A DNA stretch of 50,738 nucleotides from Gammaproteobacteria bacterium (GCA_013003425.1 JABDJB010000026.1:1-50738), one strand, 5' to 3'; counted from the stretch's first letter, positions 16,416 through 26,259 are shown. Numbers and translations are program-made. Notes: generated by a model not told the origin, from the letters alone.

Positions 16416-19184
16416 GTGAAGTTACTCAGAGGTATATCAGCCTCGCGGCTGGTCTGTATCGGCATGGCGGCGACACTCGTCGCGTTGTTCGGTACGGCAA
16501 ATGCGAATGAATACCTGCAGTCGGCAGTGCAGAAAGGCTCCAGCCTGACACGCAATGCCGCGATGCAGTCCGGAAATGAGCGTTCACGCAATTTCCTCAA
16601 AGCGGTACGCGGTGAAAACCGGGCGACACGTGGCGGCACCCTTTGCGCCGGTGGCCTCCCCAACGGCTCACCTGATGACGGTGAGGAGTGCGACGATGGC
16701 GATGACAGCATGCCCGGCGACGGTTGTACTGCCTGTACCATCGACGCCAACTCAGACTGTACCGCAGCGATTGCGGAAATCACCACGGCCAATGCCGTTG
16801 CTGACGGCAGCTTCGAACTCAATGACGGTTCGTGGGATCTTTCCAACCTCAGCTCGGGGCCGTCAGGCAATCCTGAATTCAACACGGATGCTTTCGACGG
16901 TGAGAACCTGATTCGCCTTGTATTTACGACCGACCCGGCTGGCCTGCAGGACAATTTTTCACAGACAGTATCTATTCCGGCTGACGCCACGATGCTTGAA
17001 TTCGCGTGGTGGGGTGTCTCCCTGAACGCACCGGCATGCGGCGAAGTCGGGACAGAACTGCGGGTTGCAATTAACGGTGTCACGCAGTGGAGCAACGTCA
17101 CAGACGACCCCATGGTCTGTGAATCGAGCTTTACGTATGCCTGGCGGCCGATCAGCATCGACGTCTCCGCGTTTGCCGGCACCGACGTGTTACTCGACAT
17201 TCAATATGATTTCGTCGTCGGAACGTCAGTGAACCTTTTCGTTGATGATTTCCGCATCGACATACCGCTGGAAGAGCCGATTCCGGCAGTGCCCAGTAAC
17301 TGCTATGTCGGTGTCTGCGGCGACGGCATCGTCTCCAGCGATGAGATCTGCGACGATGGCGACGACTCTGTTGCCGGCGATGGCTGTACTGCCTGTGTGC
17401 TCGATGAACTGTCGCATACCTGCTTTAACACGCTGGTCGACACCGGCTTTGACGTTGCCTCCGGTGCACTGCTGCGCGGCGATGACATCATCGACGGCGG
17501 CCTGGAACAGGGCGGCCCGAATCCTGACTGGGCCGAAACCGGTACGGTTTTTGATCCGATCTGCTCCGAAGGTTCCTGTGGTGCAGCGCTGGCTAACGAC
17601 GGCGACTTCTTTGCCTGGTTTGGTGGCGTGGCTGCAGCCAACGCCCAGACCCTGAGCCAGGAAACTGTGATCAGCACAGGCGCTTCGACGCTCGAGTTCG
17701 ACCTGCTGGTCGGTATTTGCGACAGCACTGCTGACGTGCTGCGCGTCAACATTATCGACGACGGCGGCGCGAGCAATACGGTGTACGAGCGCTTCTGCGC
17801 AGAAACCGGCGTGTACCTGCGCCAGGTAATCGACCTGACGACAGCACCCGGCGGCCCGTACAACACTGGCGGAACCTACACGGTTGAGATTGCCAGCGAG
17901 ACGTTTGCCACCAATGCCGGAAACTCGAATCAGTTTGTCGACAACATCGCCATCAGCTACGACCTGGCGACCGAACGCGCCCCGCTCAGCACGGTGTGCG
18001 TCGAGCAGGACACGCTGTGCGAAACCCCGGCCGGACGTGGCCCGGGCGGATTGCCCGAACAGTTCAACGACGGCACGCTTGGTGTGATGACCACTTTCGA
18101 GGCGGGCACTTTGTCCGGACCCAATACCTGGACAACCTCTGCCGACCAGTGGACCGCAGTTGGCGACCCGAGCGGCTGCGGCACGGCTGACTTATCTGTG
18201 GCCAACTGGCCGGGCGGCAACCTGATGGGTACCTCGGGTGAGGTGGCCTGCGCCGACTCTGACGGTGGAGCCGAGGCGCTGGCCGCTCCGGATGCCGAGG
18301 CCGCCTGCCTCGACGCCGCAGACCCGACGGCTGCATGCCAGACCCGCACCTGGTTGTGCACGCCATCACTCGACCTGTCGTCGACCACCTCGCCGATCCT
18401 GACTCTGATGGCGCAATACGACACCGCGACTCAGGACTTTGACACCGACAGTGAGCAACTGCGTATCCTGGTCGGCAATACATTCCCGAGTGTCTTCTCG
18501 ATGGGTAGTTATGCGGCAACGATTGCCGATCCGGAAGGTAATATTCTTCTGGGCAGCCTGATTCCGGACGAGAATTCGACCACCCTGGTCTCGCAGATCC
18601 CGGCGCCGACCTACATCGTCGACCTGCACTCGTTCGTCAACCCGGATCCGGGCCTGGTGCTCAACAACGCAGCCGGTGACCCACTGATTGATCCGATTTC
18701 GGGAGAGAACGTCAAGTTTGGCGATGAGTCGATCTATGTCTGCCTCGAGTACGCCGGCGTATACTCCTGGTTCGCCCAGGTAGACAACGTCGCACTGCGC
18801 GCAGATGACTGTGCCATCGGTGATATGGATCGCGACCGCGTGTCGGATGCTGTTGATAACTGCACTGAAGTTGCCAACGCCGACCAGAACGATACCGACC
18901 TCGACGGTTTTGGTAACCGGTGTGATGGTGACTTTGACAACGACTGCACCACAGGTCTGAACGATCTGGCCGCATTGCGCCCCGTCTTCCCGTCTTCTGC
19001 GGGCGACGGTGTGTATGAGAATCTGCCGCAAGCGGATCTCGACGGTGACGGCGCCATCGGTCTGCAGGATCTCGCGATCTTCCGCGAGCTGTTCCTGCTG
19101 CCGCCGGGGCCGGGTTCTGCTGATTGTGTGCCGCCGGCAGTGGCTGGCAAGCCGACGCCTCGCAACAGGAGAGCGGCTCGCTAA
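16416..19184 (+). CDS. Large secreted protein with DUF4215, TSP3 and dockerin-like modules
   Basis: A 922-residue exported protein starting at GTG, supported by a strong GAGGGGGG site at 16402-16409. A signal peptide covers residues 1-30. Two cysteine-rich DUF4215 repeats (ECDDGDDSMPGDGCTAC near 91-107 and ICDDGDDSVAGDGCTAC near 312-328) are each followed by a beta-sandwich-like domain of the carbohydrate-binding or jelly-roll kind. A third beta-rich domain follows. Residues about 804-835 are thrombospondin type 3 repeats. Residues about 838-895 are two dockerin-like repeats with DLAALRPVF and DLAIFRELF, then PPGPG and a basic tail. No catalytic site was recognised. The end module is shared with the genes at 811 and 3184, so the three products probably share one export, docking or surface-retention route. 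Confidence 0.82.
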   Translation: MKLLRGISASRLVCIGMAATLVALFGTANANEYLQSAVQKGSSLTRNAAMQSGNERSRNFLKAVRGENRATRGGTLCAGGLPNGSPDDGEECDDGDDSMPGDGCTACTIDANSDCTAAIAEITTANAVADGSFELNDGSWDLSNLSSGPSGNPEFNTDAFDGENLIRLVFTTDPAGLQDNFSQTVSIPADATMLEFAWWGVSLNAPACGEVGTELRVAINGVTQWSNVTDDPMVCESSFTYAWRPISIDVSAFAGTDVLLDIQYDFVVGTSVNLFVDDFRIDIPLEEPIPAVPSNCYVGVCGDGIVSSDEICDDGDDSVAGDGCTACVLDELSHTCFNTLVDTGFDVASGALLRGDDIIDGGLEQGGPNPDWAETGTVFDPICSEGSCGAALANDGDFFAWFGGVAAANAQTLSQETVISTGASTLEFDLLVGICDSTADVLRVNIIDDGGASNTVYERFCAETGVYLRQVIDLTTAPGGPYNTGGTYTVEIASETFATNAGNSNQFVDNIAISYDLATERAPLSTVCVEQDTLCETPAGRGPGGLPEQFNDGTLGVMTTFEAGTLSGPNTWTTSADQWTAVGDPSGCGTADLSVANWPGGNLMGTSGEVACADSDGGAEALAAPDAEAACLDAADPTAACQTRTWLCTPSLDLSSTTSPILTLMAQYDTATQDFDTDSEQLRILVGNTFPSVFSMGSYAATIADPEGNILLGSLIPDENSTTLVSQIPAPTYIVDLHSFVNPDPGLVLNNAAGDPLIDPISGENVKFGDESIYVCLEYAGVYSWFAQVDNVALRADDCAIGDMDRDRVSDAVDNCTEVANADQNDTDLDGFGNRCDGDFDNDCTTGLNDLAALRPVFPSSAGDGVYENLPQADLDGDGAIGLQDLAIFRELFLLPPGPGSADCVPPAVAGKPTPRNRRAAR

Positions 19185-19213
19185 GACAGCCAGGTACTTT
19201 TGTACTACTAACA

Positions 19214-19240
19214 GACCCCGCTTCGGCGGGGTCTTTTTTT
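19214..19240 (+). terminator. Rho-independent terminator
   Basis: GACCCCGC-TTCG-GCGGGGTC (19214-19233) is followed by seven T residues. This textbook UUCG-capped terminator lies 30 bases after the stop of the large secreted gene. The 230 bases from here to the pilus cluster show no gene. Confidence 0.95.
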
Positions 19241-19469
19241 GCCTGTTTCACACGCAAATCATCAGTGACCAGATTCGACATAAGCACCCGGGACCGTGCG
19301 CAAACACCAGCGCGACGCCTGTGACGCCCTGTTAAGCATCGTCTTTAAGTAAAACTGCGCTACCGGTTATCCACCGCTGCGGCCCGCTTATCGCGTCAAT
19401 GCGGCGCCGGCCGGGCTTTTGTGATTTGTCTCTCAGTGCCGTTGCGCCGTCCTCTCTAGACTGCGCCGC

Positions 19470-20030
19470 ATGAACAAATCGCGCGGTTTTACCTTAGTCG
19501 AACTACTGTACACAATAGCCATCGCCGGCCTGCTGATGGCCGTTGGTGTGCCGACTTTCACCACCACGATGCAGAACGGCGCAATGACCGCGTCGACCAA
19601 CAGTATCGTCACGGCACTGCTCGCGGGCCGCTCCGAAGCGGTCAAACGCCGTTTGCGGGTCACCGTGTGTCCGGCCGAGCTGGTGTCCGGCAATCCGGCC
19701 TGCACCGCCGACGGCACGAACCTGCTGGTATTTACCAATACGGCCGACGACGCCACCTTTAACTCGGCCGCCGGCGACACCGTCGTGCAGTTCCAGCAGT
19801 GGGTGCGTGGCAAGGTGACAACCGCCTCAACCAACCTGCCCGGCTACGTGTCTTACCTGCCGTCTGGTTATACCCGTCTGGTCGGCGGTGGCCCGATCGC
19901 CGGCGACCTGGTGTTTTGCGATGCCCGCGGCGACAGCTTTGCACGCGTCATGAGCATCTCCGCCACCGGCCGTCCACAGGTACGCAAGCGTGCCGACGTG
20001 CCGGCAGCCCCGGCCTGCCCGACCTCCTGA
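19470..20030 (+). CDS. fimT: Type IV pilus minor pilin FimT/GspH-like
   Basis: A 186-residue class III prepilin: the leader is MNKSRG, cleavage follows Gly6, the mature protein starts with Phe and Glu at +5 is present (Glu11). A hydrophobic helix follows. The C-terminal globular part has the GspH features RRLRVTVCPAE, LVFCDARGD and ISATGRPQV. Minor pilins of this kind prime pilus assembly at the inner membrane together with PilV, PilW and PilX. This is the first gene of the cluster; PilV starts 11 bases after its stop. No clear Shine-Dalgarno sequence is visible before the ATG. Confidence 0.9.
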   Translation: MNKSRGFTLVELLYTIAIAGLLMAVGVPTFTTTMQNGAMTASTNSIVTALLAGRSEAVKRRLRVTVCPAELVSGNPACTADGTNLLVFTNTADDATFNSAAGDTVVQFQQWVRGKVTTASTNLPGYVSYLPSGYTRLVGGGPIAGDLVFCDARGDSFARVMSISATGRPQVRKRADVPAAPACPTS

Positions 20031-20041
20031 GGAACCCATTG

Positions 20042-20515
20042 ATGAAGAACAATCAAGGCTTCACCCTGCTGGAAACACTGATCGCCCTGGTGGTGTTGTC
20101 AGTTGGCATGCTTGGCATTGCATCGTTACACGTCGAGGGGCTGCGTAACGGTCGCACTGCGACGCTGCGCACAAAGGCGATGACCCTGGCCACCGACATG
20201 GCCGAAAAAATGCGCGCCAACCGGATTGGCGCTCAGGCCGGCAACTATGTCAGCGCCGCCGCTGATGCTGGCGCAAACAACGACTGTGCCGACGATCTGG
20301 TTGGCAATCCCACTGTGGCCTGCACCCCTACGCTGATGGCCCAGCACGACATCTGGCTGTGGAAACGCAAGCTGGTCAACGCACAAACCGGCCTGCCCGG
20401 TTCACCAACGGGCGTGATTATCAGCGATGGCGCCGCAGCGCCGACTTTCACAATAACGCTGAACTGGACCGAGAACGGCGTCGCCGACACCGTCTCGCTG
20501 CTGGTGCAGCCATGA
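20042..20515 (+). CDS. pilV: Type IV pilus minor pilin PilV
   Basis: A 157-residue prepilin with the leader MKNNQG and mature start FTLLE (Gly6, Glu11), then VVLSVGMLGIASLHVEGLRNG, a sequence typical of PilV. A CADD...ACTPTLMAQHDIW stretch in the globular domain also fits the family. GAGGAA at 20029-20034 precedes the ATG. The stop is followed by the same GAGGAACCCA context that starts pilW. Its product joins the minor pilin complex at the pilus tip. Confidence 0.9.
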   Translation: MKNNQGFTLLETLIALVVLSVGMLGIASLHVEGLRNGRTATLRTKAMTLATDMAEKMRANRIGAQAGNYVSAAADAGANNDCADDLVGNPTVACTPTLMAQHDIWLWKRKLVNAQTGLPGSPTGVIISDGAAAPTFTITLNWTENGVADTVSLLVQP

Positions 20516-20523
20516 GGAACCCA

Positions 20524-21483
20524 ATGCCTGCTAACAATCTTGGTTTCAGCCTGGTCGAACTGCTGGTAGCAATGGCCATCGGCGTCGTACTGGTTGGTGG
20601 CGCGCTCACAGTGCACATCCAGAGCCATGACGCACACACTTTTGCAGAGCGGATGGCGCGCATCCAGGAGAACGGCCGCTTTGCCGTTGACACGATTTCG
20701 CCGGACATACGACTTGCCGGGTTCTGGGGCCGCACGGAAAAAGCCGGCTCAATCTCCCGCCGTACCGGCGATGCGCTCAACCCGATGCCGGCCGCCATGA
20801 CACCGGCCAACGACTGTTACGCGGGTTATTTCACCAATGTTACACGTCGTATCGAGGCAGCCAACGAGGACCAGCTGGGCGCGGCCAATCCGTTTGCGGC
20901 CTGTATTCCTGATACCGCGAGATTGCCGGGCACGGACATACTCGTCGTTCGACACGCCGCGGCGACAGCTACTGCCCCTGCAAACATTGTCAACGGCAGG
21001 GTCTACATCATTTCAAACGCGCTAACAGCAGAACTTTTCGTCGGTGGCCTGATGCCAATACCGGCTGGCTATGGCGCTGCCGACACGATTCACGAAGTTG
21101 AGGTCAATGCCTACTATGTCAGCCCCAACTCCTCCGCCGGGGTCGGAATTCCGGCTCTGAACCGGCTCGAACTCGGTGACGGCCCGCTGCTGGTCAACCA
21201 GGAACTGATCTCCGGTGTCGAGGACCTGCAGGTGCAGCTGGGTATTGATACCGATGGCACCGGCTCGGTCAACAGCTACGTAAATCCCGGCAGCGCGGCG
21301 ATCGCCGGCGCCACCATCATCGCCAATCGCGCCTGGGTACGAGTGCGCGGCGAGCGTGTCGACCTGGACTATACCGATGGTGCCACCTATGAGTACGCAG
21401 ACCGGCAGGTTGAACCGAATGACAGTTTTCGGCGCATGCTGCTGTCCAAAACGCTCCGCATTCGCAATGGACTTGGAACATGA
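20524..21483 (+). CDS. pilW: Type IV pilus assembly protein PilW
   Basis: A 319-residue minor pilin with the leader MPANNLG and mature start FSLVE (Gly7, Glu12). The segment ERMARIQENGRFAVDTISPDIRLAGFWGR is the family signature after the hydrophobic helix. The ATG at 20524 is chosen because GAGGA lies five bases ahead; an ATG at 20512 that overlaps the pilV stop is the alternative. The stop overlaps the start of pilX by four bases. Confidence 0.9.
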   Translation: MPANNLGFSLVELLVAMAIGVVLVGGALTVHIQSHDAHTFAERMARIQENGRFAVDTISPDIRLAGFWGRTEKAGSISRRTGDALNPMPAAMTPANDCYAGYFTNVTRRIEAANEDQLGAANPFAACIPDTARLPGTDILVVRHAAATATAPANIVNGRVYIISNALTAELFVGGLMPIPAGYGAADTIHEVEVNAYYVSPNSSAGVGIPALNRLELGDGPLLVNQELISGVEDLQVQLGIDTDGTGSVNSYVNPGSAAIAGATIIANRAWVRVRGERVDLDYTDGATYEYADRQVEPNDSFRRMLLSKTLRIRNGLGT

Positions 21484-21947
21484 TCAATCGAAATAACCCC
21501 ATCAACCAGCGCGGTGCCGCACTGGTGGTTTCACTGGTGCTGCTACTGGTCCTGACCATCATCGCAGTGGTAGGCATGAGCACGGCTACGCTGGAACTGG
21601 CCATGGCAGGCAACATGCAATTCCAGAACAGTGCGTTTGAAGCTGCCGAATCCATTGTCGAAGCGGAGCTGACACGTAATGACCTGGTGCCGCTCAATGC
21701 ACCGGGCACCATGCCGATTATTGCCGTCAACACCAATCGCGATTTCCGCGATCCCGACAACGACTGGGTGGCAACGGCGACGGCTACCACTAATTACCTC
21801 GGCCTGACCGGTGTTACCGGCTGGCAGCTGGGCGGCGCGACTTCGTTTGCCGCATTTCATTTCGAAACCAACGGTGTGGCAACTGCGGCCAAGGGTGCCG
21901 CCGCCAGTCACCGCCAGGGCTACTACGTAGTCGGCCCAAGCCTTTAA
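21480..21947 (+). CDS. pilX: Type IV pilus assembly protein PilX
   Basis: A 155-residue pilin-like protein starting four bases before the pilW stop. The N-terminus NQRGAALVVSLVLLLVLTIIAVVGMSTATLELAMAGN matches the PilX N-terminal family: cleavage is expected after Gly12, and there is no Glu at +5, as in many PilX proteins. The following region has the expected AFEAAESIVEAEL helix. The globular domain is short. Confidence 0.88.
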   Translation: MINRNNPINQRGAALVVSLVLLLVLTIIAVVGMSTATLELAMAGNMQFQNSAFEAAESIVEAELTRNDLVPLNAPGTMPIIAVNTNRDFRDPDNDWVATATATTNYLGLTGVTGWQLGGATSFAAFHFETNGVATAAKGAAASHRQGYYVVGPSL

Positions 21948-21971
21948 TTTGTGACATTCGGAGAACACGAC

Positions 21972-22292
21972 ATGTTGAACAAACTTCTCATATCCCTGTT
22001 GCTGGCACTCGCCATGGGCACTGCCTCAGCCGGAAAAATGGTGCTGCTCGAAGAAGCAGCAGAATTCGACACGCTCAACGTGCGTGTCTCGAAAAAAGGC
22101 AAGGGCACGCTGAAAATCAAGCGTTGCGACGAGTGCGACGAAGTCCGCCTGAAGATTACCCCAACCACGCAGCTGCGCGTGGGTGACCAGGTACTTCCGC
22201 TGGACGCACTGAACCGGGCAACGCTACGAAGCGGCACGGTGTTCTATCGCGTCGAGAGTGGCGTAGTCACCCGCATCGTTGCGATGCGCTGA
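21972..22292 (+). CDS. Small exported Cys-pair protein inside the pilus cluster
   Basis: A 106-residue protein with a signal peptide (residues 1-20, MGTASA) and a small basic beta-rich mature part. It carries one CDEC motif (Cys52, Cys55) within KIKRCDECDEVRLKI, and I recognise no family. GGAGAA at 21960-21965 supports the ATG at 21972 rather than the in-frame GTG at 21951. It sits between pilX (24 bases upstream) and pilY1 (27 bases downstream), where many pilus clusters have no gene. It is probably a periplasmic accessory factor of the PilY1/minor-pilin complex; that role rests on position only. Confidence 0.75.
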   Translation: MLNKLLISLLLALAMGTASAGKMVLLEEAAEFDTLNVRVSKKGKGTLKIKRCDECDEVRLKITPTTQLRVGDQVLPLDALNRATLRSGTVFYRVESGVVTRIVAMR

Positions 22293-22319
22293 GCAAGATT
22301 TCCTGAAAGAGGCATAGAT

Positions 22320-25300
22320 ATGTTTAGTAAATGGCAAAAACTCCGCATGGTGCTGACCGGGTTTGCCCTGGGCGCCCTCGCCGGCCAGCCGGCTCTGGCC
22401 GACGATACCGAGATCTTCAAGGGACTCTCGCTTGATTCAGGCCAGCCCAACGTGCTGTTCATCATTGATACATCAGGCAGCATGGGCTCGAAGGTCGACT
22501 GGGAGGTCCCCTATGAGCCTGCCACGGCCTATGACGGCAGCTGCGAAACCAACAAGGTCTACTGGACCACCGGGACGACACCGCCCAACTGCTCCACCAA
22601 CCAGTGGGTCTGGGCCGACTTCTTCGTCTGCCAGGAAGGCAACGAGGCGCTGGCCAGTTCGGGCTTTTTCACTGACCGTATGCAGCAGTACGAAGATGAC
22701 AACAAGCCCGACAAGCGTGTTTGGAATAACCTCGACGAAGATGAAAACAGCTGGATGGTCGAGTGTAAGGCAGACACCGGTCGCCACGGCGATGGCTCGA
22801 GTAACATCGAGGTCTATGCCGCTGAAGAGGAATTTGCCCCCTTCTCAATCCAGGTAACCGGGCCCACGCACGTCGTCTGGGATGACGAGCCAAACTACAC
22901 CGTATATAGCGGTAACTACATGAATTACATCAATAATCCCAGCAACTACACGGTCAACCGGCTGGACGTTGTGAAGATCGTCGGCCGTAACACGCTAAGC
23001 CAGACATCCAACATCAACGTCGGCATGATGCGTTTTGACCGCTGGGGCCGCGGCGGCCAGGTGACCCGTGCGGTTGCGCCGATTGCCACCGAGTTCACAC
23101 CGGTTACGAACGCCCTTGATGCGTATGATGATGGCGGCTCGACACCGCTGTCAGAAACCATGTATGAAGCAACGCTGTACCTGCGCGGCGACAAGATGGA
23201 CTACGGCGCCGACGCGCGTGGTAATGGCGGCACGCTCGAGCCCAGCACCGGCGATGCGACAGTCGGGGACGATTACAAAAGCCCGATCGTTAACCAGTGC
23301 CAGAAAAACTATGTGGTGCTGCTGACAGACGGCGAACCGACTTCCGATACCGGCGCGAACACCAAGATTGCCGGCCTGCCAGGCTTCGAGGATGCTACCG
23401 GGCAGACTGCGTGTGTGGGCAACTGTCTTGATGAAATGGCAGCCTACCTGCAGAATTCTGACCTCAATAGTGACCTCCAGGGCACACAGAACGCCAACGT
23501 GTTTACTATTGGTTTCCACACCGATCAACAGCTTCTGCAGGATGCAGCAAACCGTGGTGGCGGGACCTATTACAAGGCCGATAGCGCTGACGAGCTGGCC
23601 ACTGCGTTTACCGAGATTCTCGATAACATTATCGAGCGTGACAGCACCTTTACCGCCCCTGCTGTTGCGGTAAACACTTTCAACCGCCTGACCCACCGTG
23701 ATGAGTTGTTCATCTCGATGTTCCGGCCCGCCCAGGAACCCCACTGGCCGGGCAACGTCAAGCGCTACCGTCTGGATAACACGGGTGGTGACAAGACCAT
23801 CTATGATGCAACCGACCGGCCGGCAATCAACCCGGACACCGGCACGTTTTACGGCGACGCCAAGAGCTACTGGACGATAGGCGACCCGGATGGCTTCGAC
23901 ACGGCCGCCGGTGGCTTTGCCAGCCGCCTTCATGCCAACAGAAACGTGTACACCGTTACCAGCGGCGCAACTGCAAACGTCGCGCTGGCTACTGCTGCCA
24001 ACAGGGTTCACGAGGATAACCTGGCACTCACGGACGTGATGCTGGATGTTCCGGCCGCCGAGCGCACCGAGCTCCTGCGCTGGGCGCGCGGCGTCGACGA
24101 CCTGGACCAGCCCTTGGAGATACTTGGCGACCCGCTGCATACCCGCCCGGTTGTCATGTCATGGGGCGGCAGCACCACGGATCCGGACCTGACGCTGTTC
24201 TACAGCACCAACGATGGCTATTTCCACGCCGTCGACCCGACCGCGAGTGCGGCTGAAAACATGGAGCTGTTTTCGTTCATACCGGCTGAAATGCTGTCAC
24301 GGCTCGATACCCTGAAGGATAACCGGCGCAATAATCCGCCCAAGTTCTATGGACTGGACGGCCAGATGAGCTACCTGATCTACGGTGACAACGGCAACCG
24401 CGTCGTGGACGCAGGCGAGCGTGCCTTTATCTACTTTGGTATGCGCCGAGGCGGACGCAACTACTATGCGGTTGAGGTCACCGACCGGGCCAACCCGCGC
24501 CTGGCATGGACAATCGAAGGTGGTCAGGGCCTGTTCGGCGAACTTGGCCAGACCTGGTCGGAAATGACCCCGGCCAAAGTCAAGATCGCCGGCAACGTCA
24601 GGGACGTACTGGTATTTGGTGGCGGCTACGATACTCGCCAGGATGCGACCGGCGCCAGCGTCGAGGACAATGTCGGCCGGGCTATATACATGGTCGATGC
24701 GCTGACCGGCAGCCTGTTGTGGTGGGCATCAAACTCCGCTGACAACCCGACTGCCAATCTCAAGCTCGATGCAATGACCAACAGCATCCCGTCAGACCTG
24801 CGGGTCATCGACATGAACGGCGACAACCTGCACGACCGCATTTACGTTGGCGATACGGCCGGCCAGATGTGGCGCTTTGATATCAATAACGCGGCCGGCC
24901 CGAGTGGCCAGCTGGTCACCGGCGGCATAATCGCCGACATCGGTAGCGACGGCACTGCAGGCAACCGCCGCATCTACTACCCGCCAAGCGTGGCGCTGGT
25001 GGCTGACGACTACATCGGCAGCTTCCTCTCGGTATCCTTCGGCACAGGCCATCGCGCCAACCCGGTAGGTACAGCCGGCGCCGATATTACCGATCGCTTC
25101 TACATGCTGCGTGACCCGTTCGTGTTCGCCCCGGCGCGTGACACAAACGGCGATGTAACCTACTACTCGGCGAGCGATGCTGACTTCTACGACGTGACGA
25201 CCAACCTCGACCCGTCTACGGACCAGCTTGCCGGGTTCAAGGGCTGGCGCATCACGCTCGACACGAAAGAAAAAGTGCTGGCGAAATCGCTCACAGCGGA

Positions 25301-25694
25301 CGGCCGTATCTTCTTCACCAGCTATGTGGCGGAGAACCCGGGCTCGCTGACCTGCAACCCGACTGCGGCACTGGGTGGCGCCCGCGCCTACTCTGTTGCC
25401 ATCGGTTCAGGATCACCACGTCTGATCGGCGACCCGTACGACCCCAATGGCCCGACCGGAAACCCGGACTGCGACGGCCGCTGCGTGCCGACACAGGGCC
25501 CGATACCGCCGGAACCGGTACTGGTATTTACCGAGCCGCCGGAGCCAGAGCCATGTCCGCCGGGTGAAGTGTGCGCCGTCGACCCCTGTGACGGTATCGC
25601 CGACGTCGCCATGGTAATCGGTACCGACGTACTCGACCCGGCCATCTGCACATCGCCGGTCCGTACCTACTGGTATGCCGACGGCGATAACTAA
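22320..25694 (+). CDS. pilY1: PilY1 pilus tip adhesin
   Basis: A 1124-residue exported protein with a signal peptide (residues 1-27). A von Willebrand A domain starts at about residue 44, with an intact MIDAS DxSxS (Asp50, Ser52, Ser54 in [12 protein letters not shown]). A long PilY1 beta-propeller domain follows, from about residue 610 ([15 protein letters not shown]) to about 1000. A calcium-loop-like stretch, [11 protein letters not shown], lies near residue 689. The final 60 residues are Pro- and Cys-rich. PilY1 proteins prime pilus assembly with the minor pilins, stay at the tip, and act in adhesion and surface sensing. AGAGG before the ATG supports the start. Confidence 0.93.
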   Translation: MFSKWQKLRMVLTGFALGALAGQPALADDTEIFKGLSLDSGQPNVLFIIDTSGSMGSKVDWEVPYEPATAYDGSCETNKVYWTTGTTPPNCSTNQWVWADFFVCQEGNEALASSGFFTDRMQQYEDDNKPDKRVWNNLDEDENSWMVECKADTGRHGDGSSNIEVYAAEEEFAPFSIQVTGPTHVVWDDEPNYTVYSGNYMNYINNPSNYTVNRLDVVKIVGRNTLSQTSNINVGMMRFDRWGRGGQVTRAVAPIATEFTPVTNALDAYDDGGSTPLSETMYEATLYLRGDKMDYGADARGNGGTLEPSTGDATVGDDYKSPIVNQCQKNYVVLLTDGEPTSDTGANTKIAGLPGFEDATGQTACVGNCLDEMAAYLQNSDLNSDLQGTQNANVFTIGFHTDQQLLQDAANRGGGTYYKADSADELATAFTEILDNIIERDSTFTAPAVAVNTFNRLTHRDELFISMFRPAQEPHWPGNVKRYRLDNTGGDKTIYDATDRPAINPDTGTFYGDAKSYWTIGDPDGFDTAAGGFASRLHANRNVYTVTSGATANVALATAANRVHEDNLALTDVMLDVPAAERTELLRWARGVDDLDQPLEILGDPLHTRPVVMSWGGSTTDPDLTLFYSTNDGYFHAVDPTASAAENMELFSFIPAEMLSRLDTLKDNRRNNPPKFYGLDGQMSYLIYGDNGNRVVDAGERAFIYFGMRRGGRNYYAVEVTDRANPRLAWTIEGGQGLFGELGQTWSEMTPAKVKIAGNVRDVLVFGGGYDTRQDATGASVEDNVGRAIYMVDALTGSLLWWASNSADNPTANLKLDAMTNSIPSDLRVIDMNGDNLHDRIYVGDTAGQMWRFDINNAAGPSGQLVTGGIIADIGSDGTAGNRRIYYPPSVALVADDYIGSFLSVSFGTGHRANPVGTAGADITDRFYMLRDPFVFAPARDTNGDVTYYSASDADFYDVTTNLDPSTDQLAGFKGWRITLDTKEKVLAKSLTADGRIFFTSYVAENPGSLTCNPTAALGGARAYSVAIGSGSPRLIGDPYDPNGPTGNPDCDGRCVPTQGPIPPEPVLVFTEPPEPEPCPPGEVCAVDPCDGIADVAMVIGTDVLDPAICTSPVRTYWYADGDN

Positions 25695-25703
25695 AGCCGA
25701 ATT

Positions 25704-25737
25704 CGCCGCCCGCCGACTGGCGGGCGGCGTTATTTTT
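25704..25737 (+). terminator. Terminator between pilY1 and pilE
   Basis: CGCCGCCCGCC (25704-25714) and GGCGGGCGGCG (25719-25729) form an 11-bp stem with a four-base loop, followed by TTATTTTT. It lies between pilY1 and pilE, so pilE is either expressed by readthrough at a lower level or from its own promoter. Confidence 0.88.
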
Positions 25738-25750
25738 ACGAGGAAGCAAG

Positions 25751-26161
25751 ATGCATAAATCGCAACGTGGCGTAACCCTGATCGAACTGGCAATTGTGGT
25801 CACCATTATTTCTATCCTGGCGGTGATCGCTATACCCAGCTACCAGAATCACATGCGTCGCTCGCATCGCACTGATGCAATGTCAGCCCTGCTTCGCCTG
25901 GCTGCCGAGCAGGAAAAGTATTACTTTGCCAACAGCCGTTACGGTACATTTGCAGAACTTGGCAGCCCGACTACCGAACACGGCTGGTATACGCTGGCAG
26001 TTACCTCCAACGACGCCAATACTTTTGTCGCGACGGCAACAGCGGCCACCAGCGGGCCACAGGCTGCCGACACCACCTGCAAGACCTTCGTCCTCACAGC
26101 CGCCGGCGTTCGACTCGCTTTCGATTCCGATGCGCTGCCACAGGATCTCTGCTGGAGGTAA
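25751..26161 (+). CDS. pilE: Type IV pilin-like protein PilE
   Basis: A 136-residue prepilin with the leader MHKSQRG and mature start VTLIE (Gly7, Glu12), then a hydrophobic helix ending in [31 protein letters not shown], the PilE minor-pilin signature. The globular part has two cysteines (TCKTF and DLCWR) able to form the usual C-terminal disulfide loop. GAGGAAG before the ATG is a good ribosome site. It follows a strong terminator and is itself closed by one. Confidence 0.9.
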   Translation: MHKSQRGVTLIELAIVVTIISILAVIAIPSYQNHMRRSHRTDAMSALLRLAAEQEKYYFANSRYGTFAELGSPTTEHGWYTLAVTSNDANTFVATATAATSGPQAADTTCKTFVLTAAGVRLAFDSDALPQDLCWR

Positions 26162-26183
26162 CCCCCCCCTGCAGAAGCTGAAC

Positions 26184-26218
26184 AGCCGGCCTCATGCCAG
26201 TCATGACGCCGGCTTTTC
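26184..26218 (+). terminator. Rho-independent terminator after pilE
   Basis: AGCCGGC (26184-26190) pairs with GCCGGCT (26208-26214), followed by TTTTC (the final T of the stem is part of the run). It is moderate in strength and ends the pilus cluster. Confidence 0.7.
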
Positions 26219-26229
26219 AATGCACTAAT

Positions 26230-26259
26230 ATCGTGCGCTTCCAAAGGAGCGCACCCGAT
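26230..26259 (+). promoter_or_regulatory. Hairpin enclosing the ribosome site and start codon of the patatin gene
   Basis: GTGCGCT (26233-26239) pairs with AGCGCAC (26248-26254) around an eight-base loop. The Shine-Dalgarno AAGGAG (26244-26249) lies in that loop and its closing base pairs. ATC (26230-26232) can extend the stem by pairing with GAT (26257-26259), across a two-base bulge. Since the ATG is at 26258, the start codon would be partly paired. This arrangement could restrict translation. Confidence 0.5.

Noticed and set aside
23151-24140. A 329-codon open frame on the minus strand inside pilY1
   Set aside because: It is the reverse of the well-supported PilY1 sequence in GC-rich DNA, and its product is composed of biased residues with no family.
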